Assembly: GCA_965261165.1 (NCBI GenBank) | Contig: OZ253445.1 | Coordinates: 186,001-250,000, forward strand | Length of the DNA stretch: 64,000 bases | Origin: SMWN01 sp965261165 | Lineage (GTDB): Bacteria > Pseudomonadota > Gammaproteobacteria > Eutrophobiales > Eutrophobiaceae | Direction: 5' to 3' | In this document: positions 25,425 through 33,882 of the stretch, in pieces | Numbering within the stretch: the first letter of the stretch is position 1 | Layout of the letters: each line of letters opens with the position of its first letter | Notes under the pieces: model-generated | What the model saw: the letters and a program-made list of their open reading frames with translations, nothing else | What the model was told of the DNA's origin: nothing | The model's database searches: none | Made by a program: the position numbers and the translations under genes

Positions 25425-26436
25425 TATTAATATCTTTTAATAATATTGCCAGACGATGTTCAAAGGCATTCGTCATCATTACATTAATTGGCAAAAACCA
25501 ATGTTTTTCTGTTGCGAATTCTGCGCATTTTACAGCATCTTTTTCTGTCATGACGATAGAAAAATCATCATCAAAACAAATATCTTTTACTGTAAATTGA
25601 TGATGGTCAGGAAATTTATGTTCAATTACACGGATATCTTTGCCACGCAAAAAAGAAAAGAATTTTGCTGGATTTCCAATACCTGCAATAACATGAACTG
25701 ATTGGTTACGAAATTGGCTGATATCACAGTATCTATTTTCATCCAGTACTGCACGTAGTTGCTGAGGGATATATTCCATTTTAAACTCTCCTCGAACTGC
25801 GCCGCCATTACAAACAATCATATCAACATTTTTTAGGCGACCCACAGATTCTCTTAGTGGGCCGACTGGCAAATAACGTCCATTCCCGTGACGGCGAATC
25901 CCGTCAATTACAGCGATTTCGATGTCTCTTTCTAAGGCATAATGCTGAAGACCATCATCACAAATAATAATACTTACCTGTTCATGCTCGATCAGCGCTT
26001 TAGCCGCAATATAACGATTCGGCGCAATGGCAATAGGACAATTTGTTCTGCGCGCTAACAAGACAGGTTCATCACCTACCAATCCAGGATTACTATCTTT
26101 ACGCACTTGCTGAGGCCATTTTTTGATCTTACTTTTATAACCTCTACTAACAATCCCTGGCTGATAACCTTTTTCTTGCAAATAAGCCGCCAACCAGATA
26201 ACCAAAGGTGTTTTTCCCGTTCCACCGATAACAATATTGCCGACAACAATCACCGGAATATCCAATCTTTGAGATGGCAGAATGCCGCTTTGATAGAGAA
26301 GATGACGTAAAGTCGTTAGTAATTGATAGCACCACCCGAGCGGCGCAAGCACAATGGATAAAGGATGCTTGCCATACCACATATCTTCTATAAATTGAAG
26401 GGATACTATCGGATGCTCACGAGCCATAGGTGTCAA
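25417..26436 (-). CDS. lpxK: Tetraacyldisaccharide 4'-kinase
   Basis: This inner-membrane-associated kinase phosphorylates the lipid A disaccharide. It shows an N-terminal hydrophobic anchor (LSIVLAPLGWCYQLLTTL), Walker A GNIVIGGTGKTP, ISRGY-like VSRGYKSK, GDEPVLLARR and DDGLQHYAL. Its 339 residues are normal. An alternative ATG is three codons in. It lies 9 bp downstream of exbD and overlaps ycaR. Confidence 0.95.
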   Translation of the reverse strand: MTPMAREHPIVSLQFIEDMWYGKHPLSIVLAPLGWCYQLLTTLRHLLYQSGILPSQRLDIPVIVVGNIVIGGTGKTPLVIWLAAYLQEKGYQPGIVSRGYKSKIKKWPQQVRKDSNPGLVGDEPVLLARRTNCPIAIAPNRYIAAKALIEHEQVSIIICDDGLQHYALERDIEIAVIDGIRRHGNGRYLPVGPLRESVGRLKNVDMIVCNGGAVRGEFKMEYIPQQLRAVLDENRYCDISQFRNQSVHVIAGIGNPAKFFSFLRGKDIRVIEHKFPDHHQFTVKDICFDDDFSIVMTEKDAVKCAEFATEKHWFLPINVMMTNAFEHRLAILLKDINNE

Positions 26437-26445
26437 TAATGGTAA

Positions 26446-26958
26446 TCAATCTTCTTTATTATATTTTTCATTACAATCTTCTTCATTGCCTTCCTCATTA
26501 CATTTATTCAATGAGGTTTCGAACGAGATATTAACCAATTTTAATTGACGGGCAGCATCCATGGTTGTTACGACCATGTGATAAGGCGTTTCTTTATCTG
26601 CTCTGATACTGACCGGCACATCTTCAAGGATCGGCGCATCTTCAAGGATCGGCGCACCTTTGAGATTCGTAGCGATATCGTAAAGCGCGCGCTTGAGTGC
26701 TTTCTTGATGGTTGATCTCCGTGAATCTAATAGTTTTTTGTTATTAATGTAAATAAGTTGGCCATTAATAGAGACAATAATCGCTTTTGGTTTTGGCTGA
26801 ATAGTTTCTTCACTGGCTTCTGGCAAGGTGAGATTTATTTCTGATTCACGATTAAATGTTGTTGAGACCATAAAAAAGATCAGCAATAAGAACACTACGT
26901 CAATCAAGGGTGTAATATTTAAATCGACTTGCTCATGTGGATTTTTTTGGAATTTCAT
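26446..26958 (-). CDS. exbD: Biopolymer transport protein ExbD/TolR type
   Basis: A single membrane span near the N-terminus, LIDVVFLLLIFFMVSTTF, carries the conserved proton-path Asp, followed by a periplasmic domain (VSIRADKETPYHMVVTTMDA). With ExbB it forms a proton-driven motor. Two odd features: a duplicated 18-bp unit (26619-26654) giving ILEDAPILEDVP where relatives usually have one stretch, and a hydrophilic tail rich in Asn, Glu and Lys (NEEDCNEKYNKED). It overlaps exbB by four bases. Confidence 0.92.
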   Translation of the reverse strand: MKFQKNPHEQVDLNITPLIDVVFLLLIFFMVSTTFNRESEINLTLPEASEETIQPKPKAIIVSINGQLIYINNKKLLDSRRSTIKKALKRALYDIATNLKGAPILEDAPILEDVPVSIRADKETPYHMVVTTMDAARQLKLVNISFETSLNKCNEEGNEEDCNEKYNKED

Positions 26959-27614
26959 TGGGAAGGATCGTTCTCAACATTGGTTTCATGAGAGCCATAT
27001 TCATCTTCCCGTAAACCTTGCATTACTTCGACCATTTTTAATGCTTCTTGCTCCATAATCATCACCAGCTCATCCACTTTACCCCTGAAATAACGGTGAA
27101 ACATTAGTGTTGGGATCGCAACCCATAATCCTGCTGCCGTTGTTATTAATGCTTCGGAGATGCCTTCCGCCAAGGTAGTGACATCAGCGACACCTCCAGA
27201 TGCGGTTATTACAGCAAAGACTTTGATCATGCCAATGACTGTTCCCAACAAGCCCAGCAGGGGTGAAATTGAGGCGATTGTCCCTAGTGTATTCAGAAAA
27301 CGTTCTAGAGTATGTGCGACATGTCGCCCTACTTCTTCAATACTCTCCTTCATTACTTCACGTTCATGCGAACGATTGACAAGACCTGCGGCCAGAACCC
27401 TGCCTAATGGAGAACTCATTTTTAAATTTTGTATACGCCTACTGTCCAGATGACCTGCTCTTGCCCATTGCCAAACTTGAGCAACCAGGTTCTTTGGAAC
27501 AATACGTTTCTCCTGTAGAGACCAAAACCGTTCGATAATAATAGCTAATGAGATAACCGAACAGATTAATATCGGCCATATCAGTAAACCGCCTGATTTG
27601 ATTAATTCCAGCAC
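26955..27614 (-). CDS. exbB: Biopolymer transport protein ExbB/MotA-TolQ type
   Basis: This 219-residue protein has three membrane spans (GLLIWPILICSVISLAIIIE; SPLLGLLGTVIGMIKVFAVI; ALITTAAGLWVAIPTLMF). It starts at a GTG. Its ribosome-binding site lies in or next to a run of nine G residues (GGGGAGAACGTAAAAG before GTG). Position between comEC and lpxK is the common exbB-exbD-lpxK arrangement, where the pair is thought to serve envelope energisation rather than TonB-siderophore uptake only. Confidence 0.93.
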   Translation of the reverse strand: MLELIKSGGLLIWPILICSVISLAIIIERFWSLQEKRIVPKNLVAQVWQWARAGHLDSRRIQNLKMSSPLGRVLAAGLVNRSHEREVMKESIEEVGRHVAHTLERFLNTLGTIASISPLLGLLGTVIGMIKVFAVITASGGVADVTTLAEGISEALITTAAGLWVAIPTLMFHRYFRGKVDELVMIMEQEALKMVEVMQGLREDEYGSHETNVENDPSQ

Positions 27615-27626
27615 CTTTTACGTTCT

Positions 27627-27643
27627 CCCCCCCCCTTTTTTTT
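27627..27643 (-). promoter_or_regulatory. exbB: A8-G9 homopolymer tract at the exbB ribosome-binding site
   Basis: On the coding strand eight A residues are followed by nine G residues and then AGAACGTAAAAG-GTG, so the tract supplies the Shine-Dalgarno sequence about 10 bases from the start codon. Slippage would change the distance to the promoter or the strength of the site. Confidence 0.6.
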
Positions 27644-27700
27644 AAAATATCAATAGAATGAATATTTTGTGTGAATAAGCTATATTTGCAAGTGTTTCAA

Positions 27701-30031
27701 TCAATACGCAGAGGTCCAAAATCGCCGGTTTTCATGTTTATAGCGACTAAAAATCATCCCTGAGTCTTCAAACCTGAATAATAATGCTCCATCACGAGCC
27801 GTGTTCAGCATTTTAACCTGATGTGATTCATAACGGGAGATTATATCCTGTTTCGGGAACCCAAATCGATTCCTATAACCTACAGGGAATACCACGATTT
27901 CTGGTGAAACCGCATTAACGAAAGCCACAGAAGATGAGGTCTTACTACCATGATGTGGAGCTATCAGCACGTTTGCAAAAAGTTTATCCGGCATAGTTCT
28001 GAGCAATCTGGATTCGGCGGCTTGTTCAATATCACCTGTTAATAAAACAGAGTGCTGGCCATTACTGACCTTGAGTACGCAAGAGCTATTATTTCCTTGA
28101 TAACCTTCAGAGTAGGTTGGGCTTAATATTTCAAAATTGACACCATCCCATTGCCACCTTTGACCTACGACACATTTGCCCACCCCTGAATGAATAATTT
28201 TCTCATCAATGCTGGTCAGCACATGTATATTGGGATATTGCGTTAGAAGTGCTTTGGCTCCACCAATATGATCCCGATCTCCATGACTAATAATCAGTAA
28301 ATCAGGATGATGGATGTTTTGACTCTTAAGGAAAGGGATAATGGCCGCATCTGCTGCATTAAATCGCTCACTAAATCTATCGCCAGTATCATAAATCAGC
28401 GAATGATTCTGCGTTTGAATGATTGCGGCCAAGCCCTGTCCGACATCTAATTGAGCAAACCAGAAGTCATTTATTTTCGGAGATTCTGAATGAGGCAATA
28501 AAAGCGGGGTTAGCCAGAATACACCAACCCAGCGCGCAGGCACGCCTTTAGGCATCAAGAGCAACAGTACGCCTATCATGCCTGCAACAAATGCCAGCAT
28601 AGATGGTGATGTGCTTTGCCAAAGATTAGACTCTACATCAGATAAATACTCAAGGAATGGCCATAGAATTTCTAGACTCTGGCTGGCAAGCTGCAGAACA
28701 AATTCACCTACAGGGAAAATAAAAAGCAGCAAAATAATACCAAGTAATACCAAAGGTACAACAATTAAACTAATGTATGGAACAGCGATAATATTAGCGA
28801 GAATACCTACCAGCGGATATTGTTGAAACCATAGGATGAGTACTGGAAATAAACCAATCGCCACCAAATATTGTACCCTACCCCATTTCCACCAAACATT
28901 ACGCCAGTCTTTAATATTTCCTTGCACACGACAAGTCATTCCGTAAGCAATGATCGATATTGCAATGAAAGACAAATAAAAACCAGCATCCATTACCGCA
29001 AATGGATCGATGACCAATACTGCCAAAAGTGAAATAGCAATGATCTCACTACTCGCATATTTTCGATTAAAAAGGATTGATAGCATCCATATGGAAAGCA
29101 TAATTAATGCGCGTTGTGTCGGTATAGAAAAACCAGCCAAGGTAGCATACATCAAGCCTCCAATTAGACCAGATAATGCTGCAAATCTCTGGGATGCCAT
29201 TTGCAGTGGCAATAAAACTGAAAATGCCCACAGCCACCTGCCTATGATAAAAAATAGTCCTGCCACTAAGCCAATATGTAAACCGGATATTGCCAATAAA
29301 TGGCTTGTTCCTGTTTGAGTCAATATTCGCCATTGTTTTGCGGATATTTTACTACGATCTCCCAAAGCCAAGGCAGACAGAAAACTCTTTTCAGAATCGG
29401 CAATATGAGTTCTATTAATCAAATTCCGAAGAAGATGACGTTGATAATTTACAGAAAAATATGAGGCGCTATAGAGTCGATCATTTTGTTCTTTGTTTCT
29501 AACGTAGCCAGTGGCACGGATACGATGTTGAAATAGCCACCCTTCATAATCGAAACCCCCAGGGTTATTAAATCCGTACGGCTGTTTGAGCCTGACATGT
29601 AGCCGCCAATATTCGCCTGGTTGAACCAAAACATTATGTCGATACCAGCCAAGCCGAACCTTTCCTGGGCTTGCTAAGCTAAGACCGGTCTGAGATTTCA
29701 TTTCACTGACCTGAAATTCGAAACGGATTCCTGAATCCATAATCTCTGGCAATGAAATAACTTTGCCCGTAATAACCACAGTCTCTCCTTCGATCTCCCT
29801 ATCCAGTTCACTGGCTAGAATGATATTCGCGTGAAAAAATGCCCATAGGAAACCACAAATAGCTGAGCAAAAAACTACCAAGATATATTTACAGGGAATT
29901 TGTATTTTGGATATGGCGAACAGTACAGATAAAACGAAGGGCAAAAATACCAAAAAGTGAAGAAGCGGTAATGTCAATACTTCTAGAAAAATAACTATGC
30001 CGAGTAAAAATGCAATCGTCCCTGCACGCAT
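27701..30031 (-). CDS. comEC: ComEC/Rec2 DNA internalisation channel
   Basis: This 776-residue membrane protein imports single-stranded DNA during transformation. It has an N-terminal hydrophobic region with OB-like domain (to about 200), the Competence multispan core (about 215-500; TSHLLAISGLHIGLVAGLFF and PIQR-like FSIPTQRALIM), and a C-terminal metallo-beta-lactamase-like domain (about 525-776) with ISHGDRDHIGGA and LIAPHHGSKTSSS. The frame is intact, so natural competence is plausible if pilus genes exist elsewhere. It heads the leftward lipid A operon and is divergent from the DUF2062 gene. Confidence 0.94.
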   Translation of the reverse strand: MRAGTIAFLLGIVIFLEVLTLPLLHFLVFLPFVLSVLFAISKIQIPCKYILVVFCSAICGFLWAFFHANIILASELDREIEGETVVITGKVISLPEIMDSGIRFEFQVSEMKSQTGLSLASPGKVRLGWYRHNVLVQPGEYWRLHVRLKQPYGFNNPGGFDYEGWLFQHRIRATGYVRNKEQNDRLYSASYFSVNYQRHLLRNLINRTHIADSEKSFLSALALGDRSKISAKQWRILTQTGTSHLLAISGLHIGLVAGLFFIIGRWLWAFSVLLPLQMASQRFAALSGLIGGLMYATLAGFSIPTQRALIMLSIWMLSILFNRKYASSEIIAISLLAVLVIDPFAVMDAGFYLSFIAISIIAYGMTCRVQGNIKDWRNVWWKWGRVQYLVAIGLFPVLILWFQQYPLVGILANIIAVPYISLIVVPLVLLGIILLLFIFPVGEFVLQLASQSLEILWPFLEYLSDVESNLWQSTSPSMLAFVAGMIGVLLLLMPKGVPARWVGVFWLTPLLLPHSESPKINDFWFAQLDVGQGLAAIIQTQNHSLIYDTGDRFSERFNAADAAIIPFLKSQNIHHPDLLIISHGDRDHIGGAKALLTQYPNIHVLTSIDEKIIHSGVGKCVVGQRWQWDGVNFEILSPTYSEGYQGNNSSCVLKVSNGQHSVLLTGDIEQAAESRLLRTMPDKLFANVLIAPHHGSKTSSSVAFVNAVSPEIVVFPVGYRNRFGFPKQDIISRYESHQVKMLNTARDGALLFRFEDSGMIFSRYKHENRRFWTSAY

Positions 30032-30159
30032 TCGTTTGAGCTCTCCCTGAACGCAAATATTCTGAAATAAATTAAATCGTGGACTACTATTTTAAGTATA
30101 ATAGCGCACTATAAAAATCACCAAATTTTTAAGCGGTTTATCACTAAACAATTTATCGA

Positions 30160-30693
30160 ATGAACCTTAAATCTCTACTGCAAAGATACATCCCTAGAAG
30201 AAAATATGTTCAGGAACATAAGCATTTACGCCATTTTGGCGATTGGTTACATAATCCTAATATCTGGCACCTGACACGCCGTTCATCATCAGGCGGCGTA
30301 GCAACAGGTCTATTCTGGGCAATGATGCCCATCCCGGGCCAAACAATTGCAGCTGCCGCAACAGCTATCTTCCTAAGACTAAATCTTCCTCTATCCATCA
30401 TCTTCGTCTGGGTAACTAACCCAATCACTATTGCTCCGATTTACTATCTCGCTTATAAACTCGGCAGCGTTTTGTTAGACGAGCCAATACAAGAAGATAT
30501 GTTCCAATTTTCTATCCAATGGATGACCGAGACATTCGTTCATAGTTGGCAGCCACTAATGGCGGGTTGTTTATTACTCGGTGTATTTAGTGCTGCAATT
30601 GGCAGTGTAGCCATTCGCCTACTATGGAGAGTCCTGTCATTACGCAAATGGAATCAGCGACGATCTAACAGAACCGGGCGTGATCGGCCTTAA
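30160..30693 (+). CDS. DUF2062 domain membrane protein
   Basis: This 177-residue protein has a basic N-terminus (LQRYIPRRKYVQEHKHLRHF), then the DUF2062 core with two or three membrane spans: GGVATGLFWAMMPIPGQTIA, and LSIIFVWVTNPITIAPIYYL. The family is widespread in proteobacteria, often beside comEC as here, with no known activity. A TATAAT at 30097-30102 may be part of its promoter. Confidence 0.88.
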   Translation: MNLKSLLQRYIPRRKYVQEHKHLRHFGDWLHNPNIWHLTRRSSSGGVATGLFWAMMPIPGQTIAAAATAIFLRLNLPLSIIFVWVTNPITIAPIYYLAYKLGSVLLDEPIQEDMFQFSIQWMTETFVHSWQPLMAGCLLLGVFSAAIGSVAIRLLWRVLSLRKWNQRRSNRTGRDRP

Positions 30694-30809
30694 TTGTTTA
30701 TCGGAAGTCTTGACCAGACCCGAGTAATCCTTAGAATACTCAAGGGCTTAAGACTCTGTCATTTCAATGATTTAATCAGAGGTTCCTTACGTAATAAACA
30801 GGCAAAGAA

Positions 30810-31802
30810 ATGTGTATCAAAACTAAATTATTTTCCATCCTCCTCCTCTCCAGTACCCCCGTCATAGCAGTTGTAGCAGGAAATGAGGAAATTCAACGTC
30901 TGCTACAGCAAGGAACATTCGAGAAGGCTCTCGTCTTGACGGAGGAACAACTGACTAAAAATCCAGACGAGGTTCAAACCTTATTCTTAAAAGGATTAAT
31001 CCTTGCGAAGATGGATAGACTCAAGGAGTCTGCGTCTGTTTTTATTGATTTGACCGAGAAACATCCCAAATTACCCGAGCCCTATAACAATCTGGCTGTG
31101 GTATATGCTGCGAATGGTGATTACGATAAGGCTGAAGCAGCTTTACATCAGGCTATCAATACACATCCCAGCTATGCAACAGCACATAAAAATTTGGGTG
31201 ATATCTATGCAAAAATGGCCGCACAAGCCTATAACAATGCCTTGAAACTAGATTCAAATAACAAGGGAATAAAAAAACTCTCTATGGTCAGTGATTTGAT
31301 CTCAGCACCAGAACCAGTCGCTGTCACTCAAAAATTAGAGGCACTACATCCTGAGCCTAAATCTCTGGCACAAAACGAGTCAGAACCTGTGCCAACAAGT
31401 AAAAAGACGGAAATAAAACCTACGCCGACGACTGTGCTGGAACATCCTTTTGATAAGGCTGCCGCAGGTAAAGAAGTGAGAACTGCTTTAAATACTTGGG
31501 CTGAGGCATGGTCTGCAAAAAATATAACCAAATACGTCAATAGCTATTCCGCAAAATTCGTCCCACCAAATAAATTAAGTCGTTCTAAATGGCAGGAACA
31601 ACGTCATGTACGCTTGAATAACCCCAGATTTATTAAAATTTCCCTTGATCACACAAAGATTGAGATACTAGATCAGGCTCAGGCGCTGGCTAGGTTTGTT
31701 CAAACTTATGAATCTGATAGTTACAAAGATGAGGTCAACAAACAATTGCTGTTGAATAAGATCGATGGAGCATGGCTAATCTCAAGAGAAGAATCTAATT
31801 AA
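30810..31802 (+). CDS. Secreted TPR protein with C-terminal NTF2/Cds6-like domain
   Basis: The 330-residue protein has a signal peptide (MCIKTKLFSILLLSSTPVIA), TPR repeats over about 25-160 (PEPYNNLAVVYAANGDYDKA), a Pro/Glu-rich linker, and a C-terminal domain of about 105 residues (LNTWAEAWSAKNITKYVNSY...GAWLISREE). That domain resembles the one at the end of the next gene's L,D-transpeptidase. The genes are 13 bp apart on the same strand, so the TPR protein is likely a periplasmic partner of that enzyme; this is inferred from context. Confidence 0.85.
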   Translation: MCIKTKLFSILLLSSTPVIAVVAGNEEIQRLLQQGTFEKALVLTEEQLTKNPDEVQTLFLKGLILAKMDRLKESASVFIDLTEKHPKLPEPYNNLAVVYAANGDYDKAEAALHQAINTHPSYATAHKNLGDIYAKMAAQAYNNALKLDSNNKGIKKLSMVSDLISAPEPVAVTQKLEALHPEPKSLAQNESEPVPTSKKTEIKPTPTTVLEHPFDKAAAGKEVRTALNTWAEAWSAKNITKYVNSYSAKFVPPNKLSRSKWQEQRHVRLNNPRFIKISLDHTKIEILDQAQALARFVQTYESDSYKDEVNKQLLLNKIDGAWLISREESN

Positions 31803-31815
31803 TTAGCTCGGTGTA

Positions 31816-33036
31816 ATGAAAATAATAAAAAATACTATCTACTCAATCCTGATGCTGTTTGCTCTATGTCAAGCAGCAGAAGCAAGGGAACAACAGAAAT
31901 TTCAGGGCGCGGAGGAGAACCTCTCCGCTCGCTCAGAGAATCTATTGATGTCCGCACTTGAAAAAATAGCACAATCAAAAATTGATGAAGCCTTGATAGA
32001 TTTAGGAATATTGAGAAGCATCAATCCAAAATTTAGTTTAGCTCAGTTAGTTTATGCAGACTTAATGTTAGCAAAAAACCAACAAATTAAAAATTTCGGA
32101 AATTCTGATAAAAAAGATAACGAGAAAATCAATGCTTTACGTGATGAAATACTGGTACGCTGGAATTATTATAAATCTCCAATCGACAAAACCCTGATAC
32201 CTTCTTCCTTGGTTCAACTCTCTGATGTACAGGATTATGTGCTGGTTGTTGCTCAATCCAAACACCGTATGTTTTTATACAAAAATCAGAGTGGCGTACC
32301 CACCTATGTCAATGATTTTTATGTCACGATTGGTAAGAAAGGTGCTGGTAAAGTTCTTGAAGGCGACCAAAAAACTCCTTTAGGTGTTTATTTTGTAACT
32401 CGCTTTATAGAGCCTAATGAATTACCCGAGCTCTATGGCGATGGTGCATTTCCAATTAATTACCCAAATATTTGGGATAAACGCAATGGCAGAACTGGTA
32501 CAGGCATTTGGTTGCATGGAATACCTAGCACCATTTTTTCACGGCCACCGCAAGATAGTAATGGGTGCGTCATCATCAGTAACGATGATTTGAAGAGTCT
32601 GGCCCCTTATATTTCTGATAAGGGGCAAACGACACCTGTGATTCTTGCGAATGAAATTAAATGGAAAACTAAGGTCGAGTGGAAAAAACGGCAGAAAAAT
32701 TTTTATAGTTATCTCGAACAATGGCGAAAAGATTGGGAAAGCCGTGATGTTGAATTATATCTAAGCCACTACTCCAAAGACTATGAAGATCTTGGTGAGG
32801 ACTATGAAAGTTGGGCTAAGCATAAGCGCCGCGCAAACCCATCTAAAAGCTCCATTAAGGTTGACCTAGATAATACGAGCATTCTCATTTATCCCGATGG
32901 CACAGCCTCTGTTATGGTTGTCACCTTTATGCAGAACTATTCCAGTGATAGTTTTAAGCACGCTTATAGAAAGCGCCAATATTGGAAAATGGAAGAAGAT
33001 GGAAACTGGAGGATTATATTCGAAGGTTCGGTTTGA
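31816..33036 (+). CDS. L,D-transpeptidase (YkuD) with C-terminal NTF2/Cds6-like domain
   Basis: The 406-residue envelope enzyme has a signal peptide (MKIIKNTIYSILMLFALCQA), a helical spacer, a YkuD domain (about 135-275) with the catalytic pattern WLHG...SNGCV (Cys nucleophile; most relatives have SHGC), and a C-terminal domain (about 295-406; LEQWRKDWESRDVELYLSHY ... NWRIIFEGS) shared with the upstream TPR protein. L,D-transpeptidases form 3-3 cross-links in peptidoglycan or attach lipoproteins. The His-to-Asn change next to the nucleophile is notable. The TPR gene lies 13 bp upstream. Confidence 0.9.
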   Translation: MKIIKNTIYSILMLFALCQAAEAREQQKFQGAEENLSARSENLLMSALEKIAQSKIDEALIDLGILRSINPKFSLAQLVYADLMLAKNQQIKNFGNSDKKDNEKINALRDEILVRWNYYKSPIDKTLIPSSLVQLSDVQDYVLVVAQSKHRMFLYKNQSGVPTYVNDFYVTIGKKGAGKVLEGDQKTPLGVYFVTRFIEPNELPELYGDGAFPINYPNIWDKRNGRTGTGIWLHGIPSTIFSRPPQDSNGCVIISNDDLKSLAPYISDKGQTTPVILANEIKWKTKVEWKKRQKNFYSYLEQWRKDWESRDVELYLSHYSKDYEDLGEDYESWAKHKRRANPSKSSIKVDLDNTSILIYPDGTASVMVVTFMQNYSSDSFKHAYRKRQYWKMEEDGNWRIIFEGSV

Positions 33037-33189
33037 AGATTCATCGCTATCTGACTTTGCTTCATCATCACTCTTAGCCTTAATTATTTGGTAAATGAAG
33101 ATTACTTTTTAGTTTCGTTAATAATGCGAATTTTAATTGCGCCTACTTAATATTGAGCACCGAGAATTAGAATACTTCTGGCCCTTAAA

Positions 33190-33882
33190 TTATCCCAAAA
33201 GTCCATCATGCAATTGATAAGTTTTATCCAATTTTTTTGCTAGGTTCGAATTATGCGTCACCATGATAAAACTGGCACCAACATCCTGTTTTAATTCCAA
33301 TATGAGCTCAAAAACCTGGTCCGCTGTTTTTTCATCCAGATTACCGGTGGGTTCATCGGCAAGGATACACTCTGGTTTAGCCACCAGCGCCCTAGCAATT
33401 GCAGCACGTTGTCTTTCACCGCCGGATAATTCCCCAGGTTTATGTTCTAATCGATTTCCTAATCCAACTTTCTCCAGCAATTCTTTGGCCGATCTGGCTG
33501 CAGTGGTCGCATCACAACTATCAGAGATTAATAATGGCATGGCGACGTTTTCAAGAGCGGTAAATTCCGACAACAAATAATGAAATTGATAGATAAACCC
33601 TAGTGACTCGTTACATAACTTTCCACGTTGTGCATCTGTGAGGTCTAGTGTATTTTTACCGACTATCGTTATCTCACCTTTATTAGGCAAGTCCAGACCG
33701 CCCAATAAATGTAACAATGTGCTTTTACCTGAGCCGGATGTCCCCATAATGGCAATACTTTCGTCGCGAGAAACTTCTAGGTTGATGCCGCGCAAAACAT
33801 CTACTTGTAAATCTCCTTCTGCATAAGATTTACAAAGACCGACACATGAAATGGCCTGATCACTCATATCCCCATTACTCAT
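33190..33882 (-). CDS. lolD: Lipoprotein-releasing ABC transporter ATPase LolD
   Basis: This 230-residue ATPase powers lipoprotein extraction from the inner membrane. It shows Walker A GTSGSGKST, the Q-loop region FIYQFHYLLSEFTALENV, signature LSGGERQR, Walker B CILADEPTGNLD and the H-loop VTHN. It overlaps the upstream permease gene by 8 bp. Confidence 0.95.
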   Translation of the reverse strand: MSNGDMSDQAISCVGLCKSYAEGDLQVDVLRGINLEVSRDESIAIMGTSGSGKSTLLHLLGGLDLPNKGEITIVGKNTLDLTDAQRGKLCNESLGFIYQFHYLLSEFTALENVAMPLLISDSCDATTAARSAKELLEKVGLGNRLEHKPGELSGGERQRAAIARALVAKPECILADEPTGNLDEKTADQVFELILELKQDVGASFIMVTHNSNLAKKLDKTYQLHDGLLG

